Under the pieces are notes generated by a model. The model made no database searches. It saw nothing but the letters and a program-made list of their open reading frames with translations, and was not told the origin of the DNA. A DNA stretch of 64,000 bases, taken from Clostridia bacterium (GTDB lineage Bacteria > Bacillota > Clostridia > Acetivibrionales > DSM-2933). Each line of letters opens with the position of its first letter. The first letter of the stretch is position 1. Where the stretch lies: contig JAOABQ010000077.1 in the NCBI GenBank assembly GCA_026418275.1, positions 182,507-246,506 on the forward strand, written 5' to 3'. Both the position numbers and the translations under genes were made by a program. This document shows, one piece after another, positions 50,247-61,000 of the stretch.

Positions 50247-51653
50247 TTAAATTCCTCCTGAAACCGCATAATAATGGTTTTTCTCTATGACAACCCTTCT
50301 GGCCGGAAAACTCAAAAGTACAGCTGTTCCTATATTTTCCCGGCTTTGTATCTCAATATATCCTTGATGCTTTTTTAATATATTATAACAGTAGGATAAC
50401 CCTAAACCTAAATTCTGCGGATCACCGCTGGTTGTAAAAAAGGGTTCCAACACATGAGGAAGATCCGCTTTTGAAATTCCTTTTCCGTTATCTTTGACAA
50501 AGACCGTAAAATCATTTTTAAACAACCGGGTTTCGATATAAATATTTCCGCCTTGTTGGAGTGCTTCAACCGCGTTCCTGAAAAGGTTTAAGAGGACTTC
50601 TTTCGTATGTGTTCTGTCACATAAAAGCAAAATTCCAGGCGCAACCTTCTGGTTTACCGTAATCCTTTTATCTTCAATAGATTGGCTAACTCCGTTGAGT
50701 GCCTGATTAACCAACTCCTGGATATTACAATATTCTTCTACAATGGTAACATCGGATATTTTTTGCTGAATCCTGTTGACCATATCCGCCAGGTGCACAG
50801 TGGTGTTTAAAACAGTGCGGATATTTTTATATACCGCCGTATCATCAATTATTTCCTCATTTACATCGCTTTTTAACTCTTCCATACTTCGGTTTATTTT
50901 TACCACTTCATTCTTCAGCGTTTGATTAAGAAGTGCCGTACTGGTATGGACTGCTTTCATGGTGCTATCCATCTTATCGGTTTCAAATTTAAATTGGATT
51001 CCCATAAAGCCATATTTGGCTACGTAAAGTAAAAAAGTAATGAATTGAAGGACTAATAGCCAGTCAATGCCCATTACTTTTCCAATGCCCCAAATGGCCA
51101 TAATATAAGTTTTGGTCATACCAAGGGTAATAAAAGGCGCAATCATCACAGCCATCACAAATTTTTGCTTTTTCACCTTGAGATTTCTTTCTTTAAAATA
51201 TGAAGCAAGCAAGAGCGTATTAAATGCGGCAAGATAAGGAACCGCCCATATACAGACCAGCGTATAAAAATCTTTATATTCCTGCTGGGTAGAAAGACCC
51301 GATTTATAACCGGGATAGAGGATTATATTAATCACAATGGGAATGAGCAGCAAAAGGGGCATCCATTTTACCCTTTTGCCCTTAACAAGACCCGAGTATA
51401 TCATTGCGAATACCAGCATGGCATAGGGAATCCCGTAAGAAAAAAGAGAATTCGTAATAAGATAAACGGTGTATGGCAGCTTATGAAGTTTCAGAGAAGT
51501 TTGTGATGTTTCTCCAAAATAGGAGACAGCAATAGAAATGACTCCCAAAACACAAAGGAACGTCCCTAAGTTTCCCCATTTTGCAGCTTTTGACCCCGAA
51601 TTCTTAAATAAAATGAAGGACAGCAAAATAAATGAAATTATGCATACTACCAT
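50247..51653 (-). CDS. Multi-TM histidine-kinase-like protein lacking the phospho-acceptor His
   Basis: The 468-aa paralogue aligns along its length with the 471-aa protein downstream: seven or so membrane segments in 1-215, a coiled dimerisation region and an ATPase domain (LLNLFRNAVEAL, DNGKGIS, LGLGLSYCYNILKKH). At the site where the sister has H250 (LLNHTLKNEI), this protein has Q244 (LLNQTLKNEV, codon CAA). The ATP-binding boxes look intact. It may be a pseudokinase that binds ATP and phosphorylates or regulates its partner in a heterodimer. AGGGGCG lies upstream of the ATG. The 3-bp gap to the sister gene shows an operon. Confidence 0.82.
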   Translation of the reverse strand: MVVCIISFILLSFILFKNSGSKAAKWGNLGTFLCVLGVISIAVSYFGETSQTSLKLHKLPYTVYLITNSLFSYGIPYAMLVFAMIYSGLVKGKRVKWMPLLLLIPIVINIILYPGYKSGLSTQQEYKDFYTLVCIWAVPYLAAFNTLLLASYFKERNLKVKKQKFVMAVMIAPFITLGMTKTYIMAIWGIGKVMGIDWLLVLQFITFLLYVAKYGFMGIQFKFETDKMDSTMKAVHTSTALLNQTLKNEVVKINRSMEELKSDVNEEIIDDTAVYKNIRTVLNTTVHLADMVNRIQQKISDVTIVEEYCNIQELVNQALNGVSQSIEDKRITVNQKVAPGILLLCDRTHTKEVLLNLFRNAVEALQQGGNIYIETRLFKNDFTVFVKDNGKGISKADLPHVLEPFFTTSGDPQNLGLGLSYCYNILKKHQGYIEIQSRENIGTAVLLSFPARRVVIEKNHYYAVSGGI

Positions 51654-51760
51654 TCAAATACGCCCCTGAAATTTGTTTTTACTTCATTATATCATGGGCA
51701 AAAAACATTGTAAAACTATACCTTTCCAGAAAAGTAAAGCCCTTTCATTTATATAATATG

Positions 51761-51799
51761 CAAAAAAGCCAGAACAAAGTTTCACCCTTTGTTATGGCT
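51761..51799 (-). terminator. Terminator of the VWA-SLH gene
   Basis: AGCCAGAACAAAG pairs with CTTTGTTATGGCT (one mismatch). On the minus strand the stem is followed by TTTTTTG. It separates the VWA-SLH gene from the kinase pair downstream. Confidence 0.8.
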
Positions 51800-51850
51800 C
51801 TTCTCCATCATTTAGCCGTACTAACTGAATCACCCAATAGTTAAAGCGGT

Positions 51851-54301
51851 TTAATTATTTATTTCTATTTTTTCACCTTTATTGTTGATGAAATATGTAT
51901 AGCTCCTGGATGCTTCATTGATTTCATCCATATAAGGATTCCCCTTATTCACATCCTTATATTTTATATAGTCCAGTTTAAGCGGCTGCCTTGCTGTAAG
52001 GCGGTTCATGATGTATGCAAACTGCTGTCTTGTAACGGGTATATCGGGATTATTCCGGCCTTTAAAGTCCTTGGGCGCAATTTTTTCATAGACCTTGAGA
52101 TACTCCTTTGCCCAATGCCCGGAAGAAGCTTTGTCGGAAAGACTTTGAAATCTTGAAATAATCTTCGCAAGCTGCCCGGCGGTAACCGGCTCCTGCGCCT
52201 TAAACGATCCATCCGGATACCCGTTTATGATATTTCTTTTTGAAACAAGCTTCACAGACGCATAAGCCCAATGAGGCTTTTTGAGATCGGCATAATCCTT
52301 CCATTCCGTATCGCTTTCCGATTCAATGGAAGTTTCCAGCAGCCTTGCAAAGGCACAAGCTGCTTCGGCTCTGGTAACCGGATTCAACGGCTTAAAATTG
52401 CCGTCAGGGTATCCTACCAAAAATGCAGTTCTGTTATGCTGCTTGGCGTTTAATGTAATTGTTTTCGTATCCTGATTATCTGTCGGTAAAACATCGTTAT
52501 TTACAGGAATACTTGCAGTAATCGCAGCGGGTACCGCCTTATCCGGCAGCGCCAGTACCTGGAAATCCACCTCAACCGTAATAGACTCAGAAGGAGCAAG
52601 ATTGACGGTTTTTCCTCCGAATTCCGTTTTCACATAGGAAGGGTAATCCAGCTTCAGCTTTTCTTCCTTCACATCTACATTTCCATTGTTGCTGATCTTG
52701 ATGCCGGCTTTAAACTTGTCCCCCTCTGTATATACATCCTTCGGGATTACCATCGAAACGGTAAGGTCCATTGTATCAGGTGCAGCAGCCGGAATGGTTT
52801 GAACAGGTTCGACAACCGGTGTTGCTGTTGGAATTACGGGGGTTGGTGTTGCCGTGTTTGTGTAGGTATGATTGTTGGATTGATTGCTCACCGGCACATG
52901 GGTAGGTGTGCTGGTTGGCGTATGTGTGGGTGCAGGGGTATGGGCCGGTGTCTCTGTAGGGGTATGGGTTGGTGTGTTTGTTGGCGTATTCGTAGGTGTA
53001 TTGGTTGGTGTGTTTGTGGGCGTATTGGTTGGTGTTTCTGTAGGTGCATTGGTTGGTGTGTTTGTAGGCGTATTTGTTGGTACATTTGTCGGTGTGTTCG
53101 TCGGTTCATTTGTAGGCGTGCTGCTTGGCGTACTAGTTGGTGTGTCCGTCGGAATATCCGTGGGAGTATCTGTAGGAGTTTCCGTAGGGGTTTGCACCGG
53201 TGAAGGCGTGGGAAGTACAACCTCCTCTGTAACTTCGATTTCCAGGTCTTGTGATGCATATACTACCCCATGGTTATCCACTGCATTTACGGTCAAATTG
53301 TGGATTCCCACTTCTGTACCTGCCGGAACCTTGATCGCATACTCAAAGTTTACATTTGTATTGCCGGGACCATGATAGGATTGCGGGTTTGATGCTCCCA
53401 ACCATTCCTTATGGCCGTCATCAATTTCAATATGCAGCGTACTCAATTTGTTCAAGGTGAGCACCTTTTTGACGGAATCATAAATATTGTCCTTTAAGGT
53501 TGTAGACAACCCTCTGCTGAAGTACCCTCCTGCAAGGGTCTCGCTCCAGTATTTCCAGTAATCATCCAGAGTGTACTCGATATACCCGTTGTATTCGATA
53601 GGCATATACAGTTGTACAAGTTTGATATCATTTTCCTTTAATTCCTTTAATACCTTCTGAAAATCCAAATCGTCCGCGGTTCCTTTCAATTCGTCACGAC
53701 CCGGATCCAGCCCCCCTGTATTTGAATTCCAGTTTCCGTTAATCCCCTCATTTACGTTATCATCGTGGGGAATACAATCGGCAAGATGAACAAACACCTT
53801 TCTGGCTCCTTTTCGCCAGCCGATATTTTTATCCGCATAGCTTTCATAAAGAACCCTGGTATAGTTCTCTTCGACAGTACCTCCACCTTGGGTCATCTGA
53901 AACCCTGCCGCAATTTGTCCAAAAGCCGCATTATCCTTTGAAATGCCTTTACACAGTCTATATGCGTGATCCCTGCTTTCTGTGGCTCCAAAGACTCTTG
54001 AATCCGTGTGCGTCATCAGTCCATAGGCTGAGTCGATCCCCAGGGTATCCAGTTTGTCCAGGTAGGACTTAAAATTTGTTCTTGCTTGCTTTACAGATTC
54101 CATTTGGCTTCCGCTTAAATCCATACATATCACAATGTCGGCTTTCGGAACCAGGGATGGAATTGCTGCATCCAGTGTAAAACTTGCCTCACCGCCTCTT
54201 GGCAGGGTCTTTTTTACGGTGTCGGCAAATGCGGAATTTGGAAATACAACTCCTACACTCACTAAAATGCTGAGTACAACAGCTAAAATCTTCTTATACA
54301 T
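51851..54301 (-). CDS. Cell-surface VWA-CARDB-SLH protein with long Thr-Pro linker
   Basis: The 816-aa product has a signal peptide (1-26). A von Willebrand factor A domain spans about 50-280, with the MIDAS motif D61-L-S-G-S65. A small beta domain follows (about 290-360). A Thr/Pro/Asn linker covers about 365-490. A CARDB-like domain lies at about 515-625 ([20 protein letters not shown]). Three SLH domains cover about 636-805 ([39 protein letters not shown], and a shorter third copy). SLH domains hold it on the secondary wall polymer; the VWA domain probably binds a protein ligand through a metal ion. The gene stands alone with its own terminator. Confidence 0.92.
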   Translation of the reverse strand: MYKKILAVVLSILVSVGVVFPNSAFADTVKKTLPRGGEASFTLDAAIPSLVPKADIVICMDLSGSQMESVKQARTNFKSYLDKLDTLGIDSAYGLMTHTDSRVFGATESRDHAYRLCKGISKDNAAFGQIAAGFQMTQGGGTVEENYTRVLYESYADKNIGWRKGARKVFVHLADCIPHDDNVNEGINGNWNSNTGGLDPGRDELKGTADDLDFQKVLKELKENDIKLVQLYMPIEYNGYIEYTLDDYWKYWSETLAGGYFSRGLSTTLKDNIYDSVKKVLTLNKLSTLHIEIDDGHKEWLGASNPQSYHGPGNTNVNFEYAIKVPAGTEVGIHNLTVNAVDNHGVVYASQDLEIEVTEEVVLPTPSPVQTPTETPTDTPTDIPTDTPTSTPSSTPTNEPTNTPTNVPTNTPTNTPTNAPTETPTNTPTNTPTNTPTNTPTNTPTHTPTETPAHTPAPTHTPTSTPTHVPVSNQSNNHTYTNTATPTPVIPTATPVVEPVQTIPAAAPDTMDLTVSMVIPKDVYTEGDKFKAGIKISNNGNVDVKEEKLKLDYPSYVKTEFGGKTVNLAPSESITVEVDFQVLALPDKAVPAAITASIPVNNDVLPTDNQDTKTITLNAKQHNRTAFLVGYPDGNFKPLNPVTRAEAACAFARLLETSIESESDTEWKDYADLKKPHWAYASVKLVSKRNIINGYPDGSFKAQEPVTAGQLAKIISRFQSLSDKASSGHWAKEYLKVYEKIAPKDFKGRNNPDIPVTRQQFAYIMNRLTARQPLKLDYIKYKDVNKGNPYMDEINEASRSYTYFINNKGEKIEINN
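52830..53200 (-). repeat. Short tandem coding repeats of the Thr-Pro linker
   Basis: Units of 12 bp encoding TPTN / TPTD / TPTE recur through this stretch. They make the opposite strand rich in Val, Gly and Cys codons and produce false open frames there. Such regions change length easily by slippage. Confidence 0.8.
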
Positions 54302-54625
54302 CTAAACCTCCCCTAATTTAATTTTTCTAGTATTTATACTATAACCAACCTTAAGTATACTTAAAGTGCCGGGCTGTAAAAAGTGTGAACTTTTTTGATA
54401 CTAAAAGGAAAAAGGGGTGAATTTTTTTCACCCCTTTAACAACCCGTTCAGCTGGCTTTACCTACTTGATTTCAACTCATTAACTTTCCACTTGATTTTT
54501 AATACTTACTTATTTCTTCTTTGGATATTTGTGCTTACCTCCATTTTTTGGGGTAATTATCTCATTTCTATATTGATATTCATAAGTGACGCTTATACAG
54601 TAAATATTAAAAATCAGCCCTTTAC
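54302..54625. other. Intergenic region upstream of the VWA-SLH gene
   Basis: It holds the ribosome binding site and presumed promoter of the VWA-SLH gene, the terminator of the RHS toxin/immunity operon, and about 190 bp of AT-rich sequence in which I see no gene. Confidence 0.5.
54405..54437 (-). terminator. Terminator of the RHS toxin / immunity operon
   Basis: AAAGGGGTGAA and TTCACCCCTTT form a stem around a T-rich loop. On the minus strand it is followed by TTCC then TTTT. It lies about 190 bp after the candidate immunity gene. Confidence 0.7.
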
Positions 54626-55048
54626 TTACTTCTGAAAGGTCATTTTTCCCTCATCATCAATAGACGTTATTGATATGGATTGTCTCCCCCCAATACCCTT
54701 TTCAAAATATCCAACAACAACTTCTTGATAAAACTTACCATTTTTATCTTTATACACAATCCACATTAAGTTTTCACCTAACTCTGACTTAAGAGTATCA
54801 ACATCTATTTTACATGAGCTTTTAGGCAGAATATTAGGCACTACAATACTTTCAACACTGTTTTTATAAGCTATTTGTAGCCCCATAACTTCTTTGTTTG
54901 TTTTGTTATGAATACTAATTGTGTAGATATTTGTACTCTTTTTACTATTTACAAATTTATGCCTATACAAACCTATCACACATATTGAAGTAATTGACAC
55001 AAATACAATCAAGCCAATAATAATTATCATTTTGACATTGCTCTTCAT
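54626..55048 (-). CDS. Membrane-anchored small protein, candidate immunity protein for the RHS toxin
   Basis: The 140-aa protein has a positive N-terminus, one membrane helix at about 6-27 (MIIIIGLIVFVSITSICVIG) and a soluble beta-rich domain placed outside the cytoplasm (IYTISIHNKTNKEVMGLQIA, then MWIVYKDKNGKFYQEVVVGYF). AAAAGGAG lies 9 nt before the ATG, and the gene begins 15 bp after the stop of the RHS gene on the same strand. In polymorphic toxin loci the gene right after the toxin usually encodes its immunity protein. The location outside the membrane suggests the toxin is met at the cell surface. I know no family; the function is inferred from position. Confidence 0.6.
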   Translation of the reverse strand: MKSNVKMIIIIGLIVFVSITSICVIGLYRHKFVNSKKSTNIYTISIHNKTNKEVMGLQIAYKNSVESIVVPNILPKSSCKIDVDTLKSELGENLMWIVYKDKNGKFYQEVVVGYFEKGIGGRQSISITSIDDEGKMTFQK

Positions 55049-55063
55049 TCTGATTGACTCCTT

Positions 55064-58000
55064 TTATTTTGGTACTTTGCCTGTCGAATCAGTTGCTACA
55101 AGCCCAGTCTTACTACTATTAAATCTCACTAACCTTCCAGTGTCAACATATCTCATAACCGTTTTAGAGACTTTTGATATCATATAATTGTAATGACTTG
55201 CAGTAGCACCAGGTCCTTTAAAGCCTGATTCATACCCAATTTTTCTTCCGACATTATTGTTAAGTAAATCCATCTTTTTATCATTGTTTATACTATTGAT
55301 ATTACCAAATTCATGAGCATCGCCAAAGAATTTTGCCATCTTTGTTCCTATTTGAACTTGCATTAATGCATTCCAAAGTGTATGTCTAAACGCATCTCCA
55401 TTACCTTGTATCTGCCACTTATCCCCGTATATTTCAACTGTCCTCTCCAATGCATCGTCCTTACAAGCCTTTGTAGCTAATGCATCCATCATATGTCCTG
55501 CTGCCAATACTTTTTCCACTGGATTAAGATTCATTTGTTCTATTAGAGAGGATAACCCATCTACAATATCTATCTTTAGGTTCCCTCCAAAACTAAGTCC
55601 AATTCTCCTAATTTCTATAGCAAGTTCTGCAATACTATTCATTTGATCGGTGCTTCCAATACTGGATGCTCTACCCCATTGTGTCGTGAGTACTTCAAGT
55701 GCACTAATAACTATTGGGCTATCTTTAAAATCTTTTCTATCTTGTTCTGTAACAGCATGTCCAGTGGGGTCCCACCCATTAATTGGATTATTATGGCAGT
55801 ATGTATATAAATTCAAACTAAGAGGATCATTTGCATCCCCAGCAAAGCTATCCTCTGTTATAAACCTACCGATCCCCGGATTATAATACCTTGCCCTTAA
55901 ATAAATCGTCCCGGTTTCCTTGTCAAAGTACTCGCCGCAGTATCTAAACGGGTTATAAGGCTCTAATTCATTCCTTTTAAACACCTGTATTTCTACGTAG
56001 TGATTGGACCCATTGACTGTACTTCCATTGGTCCAAAACCTTATATACCGGGCATTAACCGCATCAAACCTGATTTCCTTACCGAAGGACGTTTCAACAT
56101 ACTCGGCATCCTTTCCTATTCCTTGCCCTGCCGAGTTATCATTGTCGTTATTAAATACAGTAATTACACCCTCAGCAAAATTCGGGTCATTGGAAAGCTG
56201 CACGATAACATCCTTGTACTTTCTTGCATCTCCATAATAATGCCACAGCTTGATACAGTCAATACTTTCGGATTTCCCCACATCAAGTACAATATTTTTT
56301 AACCCTGTGCTCAAATCGGTATACTGGTATGTATTTAATACTCCGTCGGTTGCATACGCTGGGGAGTATACCACACTGCTAGATGTCATTATTTTACCTT
56401 TGGCCAGGTTATTTTCCGGCAATGGGTCGGATACAAAGCCACCATAGGTTTCTTTAATATTGCCAAAAGCGTCGTAATCATAAGTGCATAGAACACCGCT
56501 TCTGAATGCTTGTATTTCCACATAATGATTGGAGGTATTTGCCGTGCTCCCATTTGTCCAAAGCCTGATATACCGGGCATTAGTCACATTAAATTTAATC
56601 TCTTTTCCATCGGCTGTTTCAGCATATTCCGCATCCGAACCGGTTCCCTGTCCGGCTGAATTATCCGCATCATTGTTAAATACGGTAGTTACACCCTCTA
56701 TAAAATTGGGGTTATTGGAGAGTTGAACCACAACATCCTTGTATTTCCTTCCATCTCCATAGAAATGCCACAATTTAATCCGGTCCACCGGTTCGGATTT
56801 CCCTATATCAATCACAACATTTTTTAGTCCTGATCCCAGATCCGTATACTGATTTGTATTCAATGATCCGTCGGATGCATATGCAGGATTATATATTGTA
56901 CTGCTTGATGTCACTGTTTTACCTTGGGCTAAATTGTCTTGAGGCAGGGTGTTGGTCAGCGCAACGACATCACCGTGTCCGTTGTACATATAATAAACCT
57001 TTATGTTGTTCATGGCCCTGGAAATGAGGTTGATTCCCCATAAATTGAGTGCAATTTGCCTTCCGCTTCCATCCAGTTCCATAGCAATGTTATTGCCATC
57101 GTTAATGTAATGGATGGTCTGTCCGTTGGTCTCTTTTTTAACCCTGAGGCCATTCCCGTCATATGCATAGGCTGCAATGATATTGCCTGTGATGGTGCCG
57201 GTGAGTTGGTTAAAGCCATCATACTGATTTGATGACTCAACTTTTCCATTTACCTTTTTTGTAAGCTGGTTGCCATTGTCATCATATGTATAAATGGTAG
57301 TGTCGGTAACCCCGGCTCCGGTTTTTGTCTCAGTGGTAAGGCGGTTGTTTAGATCGTATACATAGCTGGTTTGGGAAGTGTATGCAGCTTCTGTAACAGA
57401 CATATCTCTTCTGTTGTTATAATCGTCAAACTGGTAGGCTACCGTTCTCTGAACCGTATTGTTTGAACTGTCCGTTTCAGCTGTCAACCTCCCCAGACCA
57501 TCATAAATGTATTCCGTCTTTTTAGCTTTCAATGGTTCAGCTTTGCTTTCCTGGTTGCCGTTGAGGTAATATGTATACTGGTACTTTGACAACTCGTTTG
57601 TCCCCTTCTTATTTGTCAGCATCGTTAATTTGTTTGCAATGTTGTACTGGTAATCCGTACTGGTTCCATTGGGATAAGTTGTAAGGGTTTTTCTGTTGCC
57701 ATTTTCGTCATAACCGTATTCGGTAACAAGTTGACCTCCTTCATACACCTTCCACAGCCTGTTTAGCTTGTCATACTCATATGTTACATTGGCTTTTACC
57801 GTACCGCTTTGTTTTAGTATGAAGGATTTTCGATTGTTTGCCGAATCATAACTATATTCCTTTGCAAATCCATTTCCTTCTGACTCACTAATCAATCTTC
57901 CCAAATCATCATATTTGTAGCTTACTGTTAAGCCTCCACCGCTCATTGAAAGCTTATTTCCGGTAAGCGTATAACTATATGAACAACTGGCATTTCCTTT

Positions 58001-61000
58001 TCCATCTAAAGTTGTTACACTTTTTGAAAGCAGCCTGCCTAAGGCATCATAGCTCATATTAAAAGTGTTTCCGTTTCGATCCAGTTTCCCTGTCATATTG
58101 CCGTTCAGGTCATAGGTGTAGGTTTCAGACTTATTTAATGGGTCTGTCATTTTTGTAAGGCGATTAAATTGATCGTATTCATACTTTGTAGTTGAGTAAT
58201 TTGCATCACCATTTGGCAGTACATTATCAAGGCCGTTAATTGTTAAAGGATTTTTCAAGCCAGTATACATCCTTACCTTGTTTCCTACAGCGTCATAATA
58301 ATATTGGGTATAATTCTCAGGTTTCCCGTTATTGTAGGTAATAACCTTTGTAAGCATATTTCTGGAATTGTACTCATAGCCGGTTTTGTCAAACTGTTCA
58401 GCTGAATTCGGCTTGTTGCTGGATACCTTCTCCATGGTTACATTGCCGTTGTTGTCATAATAATGCTTTTTGGTTGTATAGTAGATGGTGCCATTTACAT
58501 TTTCAAAAGGGATTTTTTCTTCGATTACCCTTCCCAAATTGTCATAGGCATAGGTTGTTGAATACGGCTGTGCAGCTTTATTTCCTTTGATGTCGGTAAC
58601 TGATTTTACCCTTCCCAATGCATCGTACTCAGTAGTGGTATAGTTGCCATTTACATCATACACTTTTACCGGTTTTCCTGCATAATTGTATTCATATTTC
58701 GCAGTCCAGGGCTCAGTCCAGCCTTCATCAGAGGCCCGGGCTATCTTTTCTTCTATTTTGTTACCCAGGTAGTCATATTTAAATGTGTCGGTGTAGGTTT
58801 TCGTTATACTGTTTTCTAAATGGGTATTTTCATTTTTTTCAACTTTTCCAATTTTATTGATATAGCTGCTAGATATAACGGATGGTGCATTTACATCCCC
58901 CTGAATTACCTTGGTTATTTTTTGATATAACCCATTAGCATTCGCATCGTCATATGTATATGTTTCACAAGCAAGCAGCTTCGTTGTGCTATTGCCTCTA
59001 TAAGCACCTACTTTATCCCAGTATATTTGGCCATCATTGAGCGTTATTGCAATCCCGTCAATAGATGTGTTTTCCAATCCTACTTCCCTAGCAGGTATTA
59101 CCAGAGTTGCCCAGGTTCCTGCTGTAGGAAGTGCTCCCATATATTTTTTACTGCTTGTTCCGTTGGTTCCAAGGTTTATGTTGTCTGCTCCCCAATATGC
59201 CCTGTGATTCCAAGAACCATTTTGCTTAAATTGCAGCATGAGCTCTGTTGGCATATTGCCAGAAGGAAGGTACACGTGTACAAAGATATGATCTCCTGCA
59301 TTAATCTTCATTTTACGAGCTGCATTTTCGAAAGCATGTTGGTGAAGCCCTGATTTTATTTCTGACACATTATACTGTGATATACCTTCTAATGCATATC
59401 CCGTATCCCAGATATCAGTATTTGTTGCGAGAACTGCACCTGTAGGCAGGCTATTGTCAAACCATACATATTGCTCATTAATTTCTTCACCTTTTTTCTT
59501 GCCATCACTATTGTAGCGATATTCGGTGGATTTGCTATTATAATCAAATTCTCCGGTTATACGTTGTTTTGAATCATACTCGTAACAGCTAATATAAGCA
59601 CCACTAGCTAAATCCTGCCTATAGATCATATCTCCAAATTCGTTGTAACCATATTTTACTGCATTTCTTTTTTCATCATATGTGATTACACTGTTTTCCA
59701 CATCATTATATTCCCATTCTTTAAAACTTGAATCCGGATATATCTCTTTTAATACTCTTCCCATTTTGTCATACTGGTATGTTGTTGGTTGGTTTTTGCC
59801 ATCACGTTTTTCAATAACATTTCCAAACCAGTCATACTTGTAGCTTTCCCCTACTGTACCTATTGTATTGCCGTCAGCATCTTTAACATTTTCAACATAT
59901 TTCTGTGTAACATATGCCCCATTAAATTTTCCGTTTCTTAAGGGGTCGTTATCATTAAAACTATATTTTGTTGAGGTATACGATATACCATCATCATGAT
60001 AGTTACGTTCTTCAATTACATTACCATAAGCATCGTATAAATACTGGGTTTGAGTTTTTAATACACTGTTTTCATATATTTTTTTCCACTCAGGATTTTT
60101 ACCATCCGATGTAGGTATATAATCCTCCTTTATCAATGTATTAGCGTCTTTTTTATAAACTTTCCATTTTAAAAAGTGATATTTGCTATCATATTCATAT
60201 GTTGTCTTATGCTCATCATTAACTGGATTATAAGATTCAGTGGTTTCTGTCTGAATATCCCAGTACCCTGTCATATCCATATAAAGGTTGTAAAGGTAAT
60301 TCTCCGCTTTAAGAATAAATTGATTCGTATTTTTATTATAAGTTTTCACAACCTTTTTCACTAATGGGGCTCTTTCATTGTAATAGAAGTTTATAGTTTC
60401 ACTTTTATGATCTAAGCCTTCTTTTAAGATACCAGTACATACTGAGTACTTGCTATATGTATATACTTCACTATTGTTAGCCTCATCTGTTACTTTCGTT
60501 TTGGTAGCACAATACGGGTTATTTTCAAAATTATTAGATGGGTATCCGTCATATTCCCCAGTTCCATCGAAATTATATGTGTACTTTTTATAATTGTGTT
60601 TAGGCCCTGAATAGTTAACGCCTCCATACGTGTACCTTCTATTTGAGAAATCATATCTTTCTGTTACCTTGTAATACTGTGCTCCCCCAGTACCCAAATT
60701 CTTTTTACTCATCATATAGTTATACTTACTTTGTGCTCCTGTAGGGTAGACAATATCCGTCAGGCAAGCATAATAATTCGTTATAGCTCCATAATAACCA
60801 GGATTCTGCTCTGGATATTTATAATAGCCGGATTGTATGGCTGATTTTAATTCATAATTGTAACTTGTAACCCTCCCTTTAGCATCAGAAACCGTGCTCA
60901 AGTTACCTTCAGTTCCTTCTTGTGCACCCTGTATGCCCGTATAGTAACATTTGCGATATCTTATTGTTTTACTATTTTGTGAGTCTTTTGGATCTGTAAC

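Noticed and set aside
52799..53375. Cys/Arg/Trp-rich and Val/Gly-rich plus-strand frames
   Set aside because: They are the complement of the Thr-Pro linker repeats in the VWA-SLH gene.
54417..54635. 72-codon hydrophobic plus-strand frame near the immunity gene
   Set aside because: It starts inside the terminator stem, has no ribosome binding site and is very T-rich, so hydrophobic codons arise by composition.
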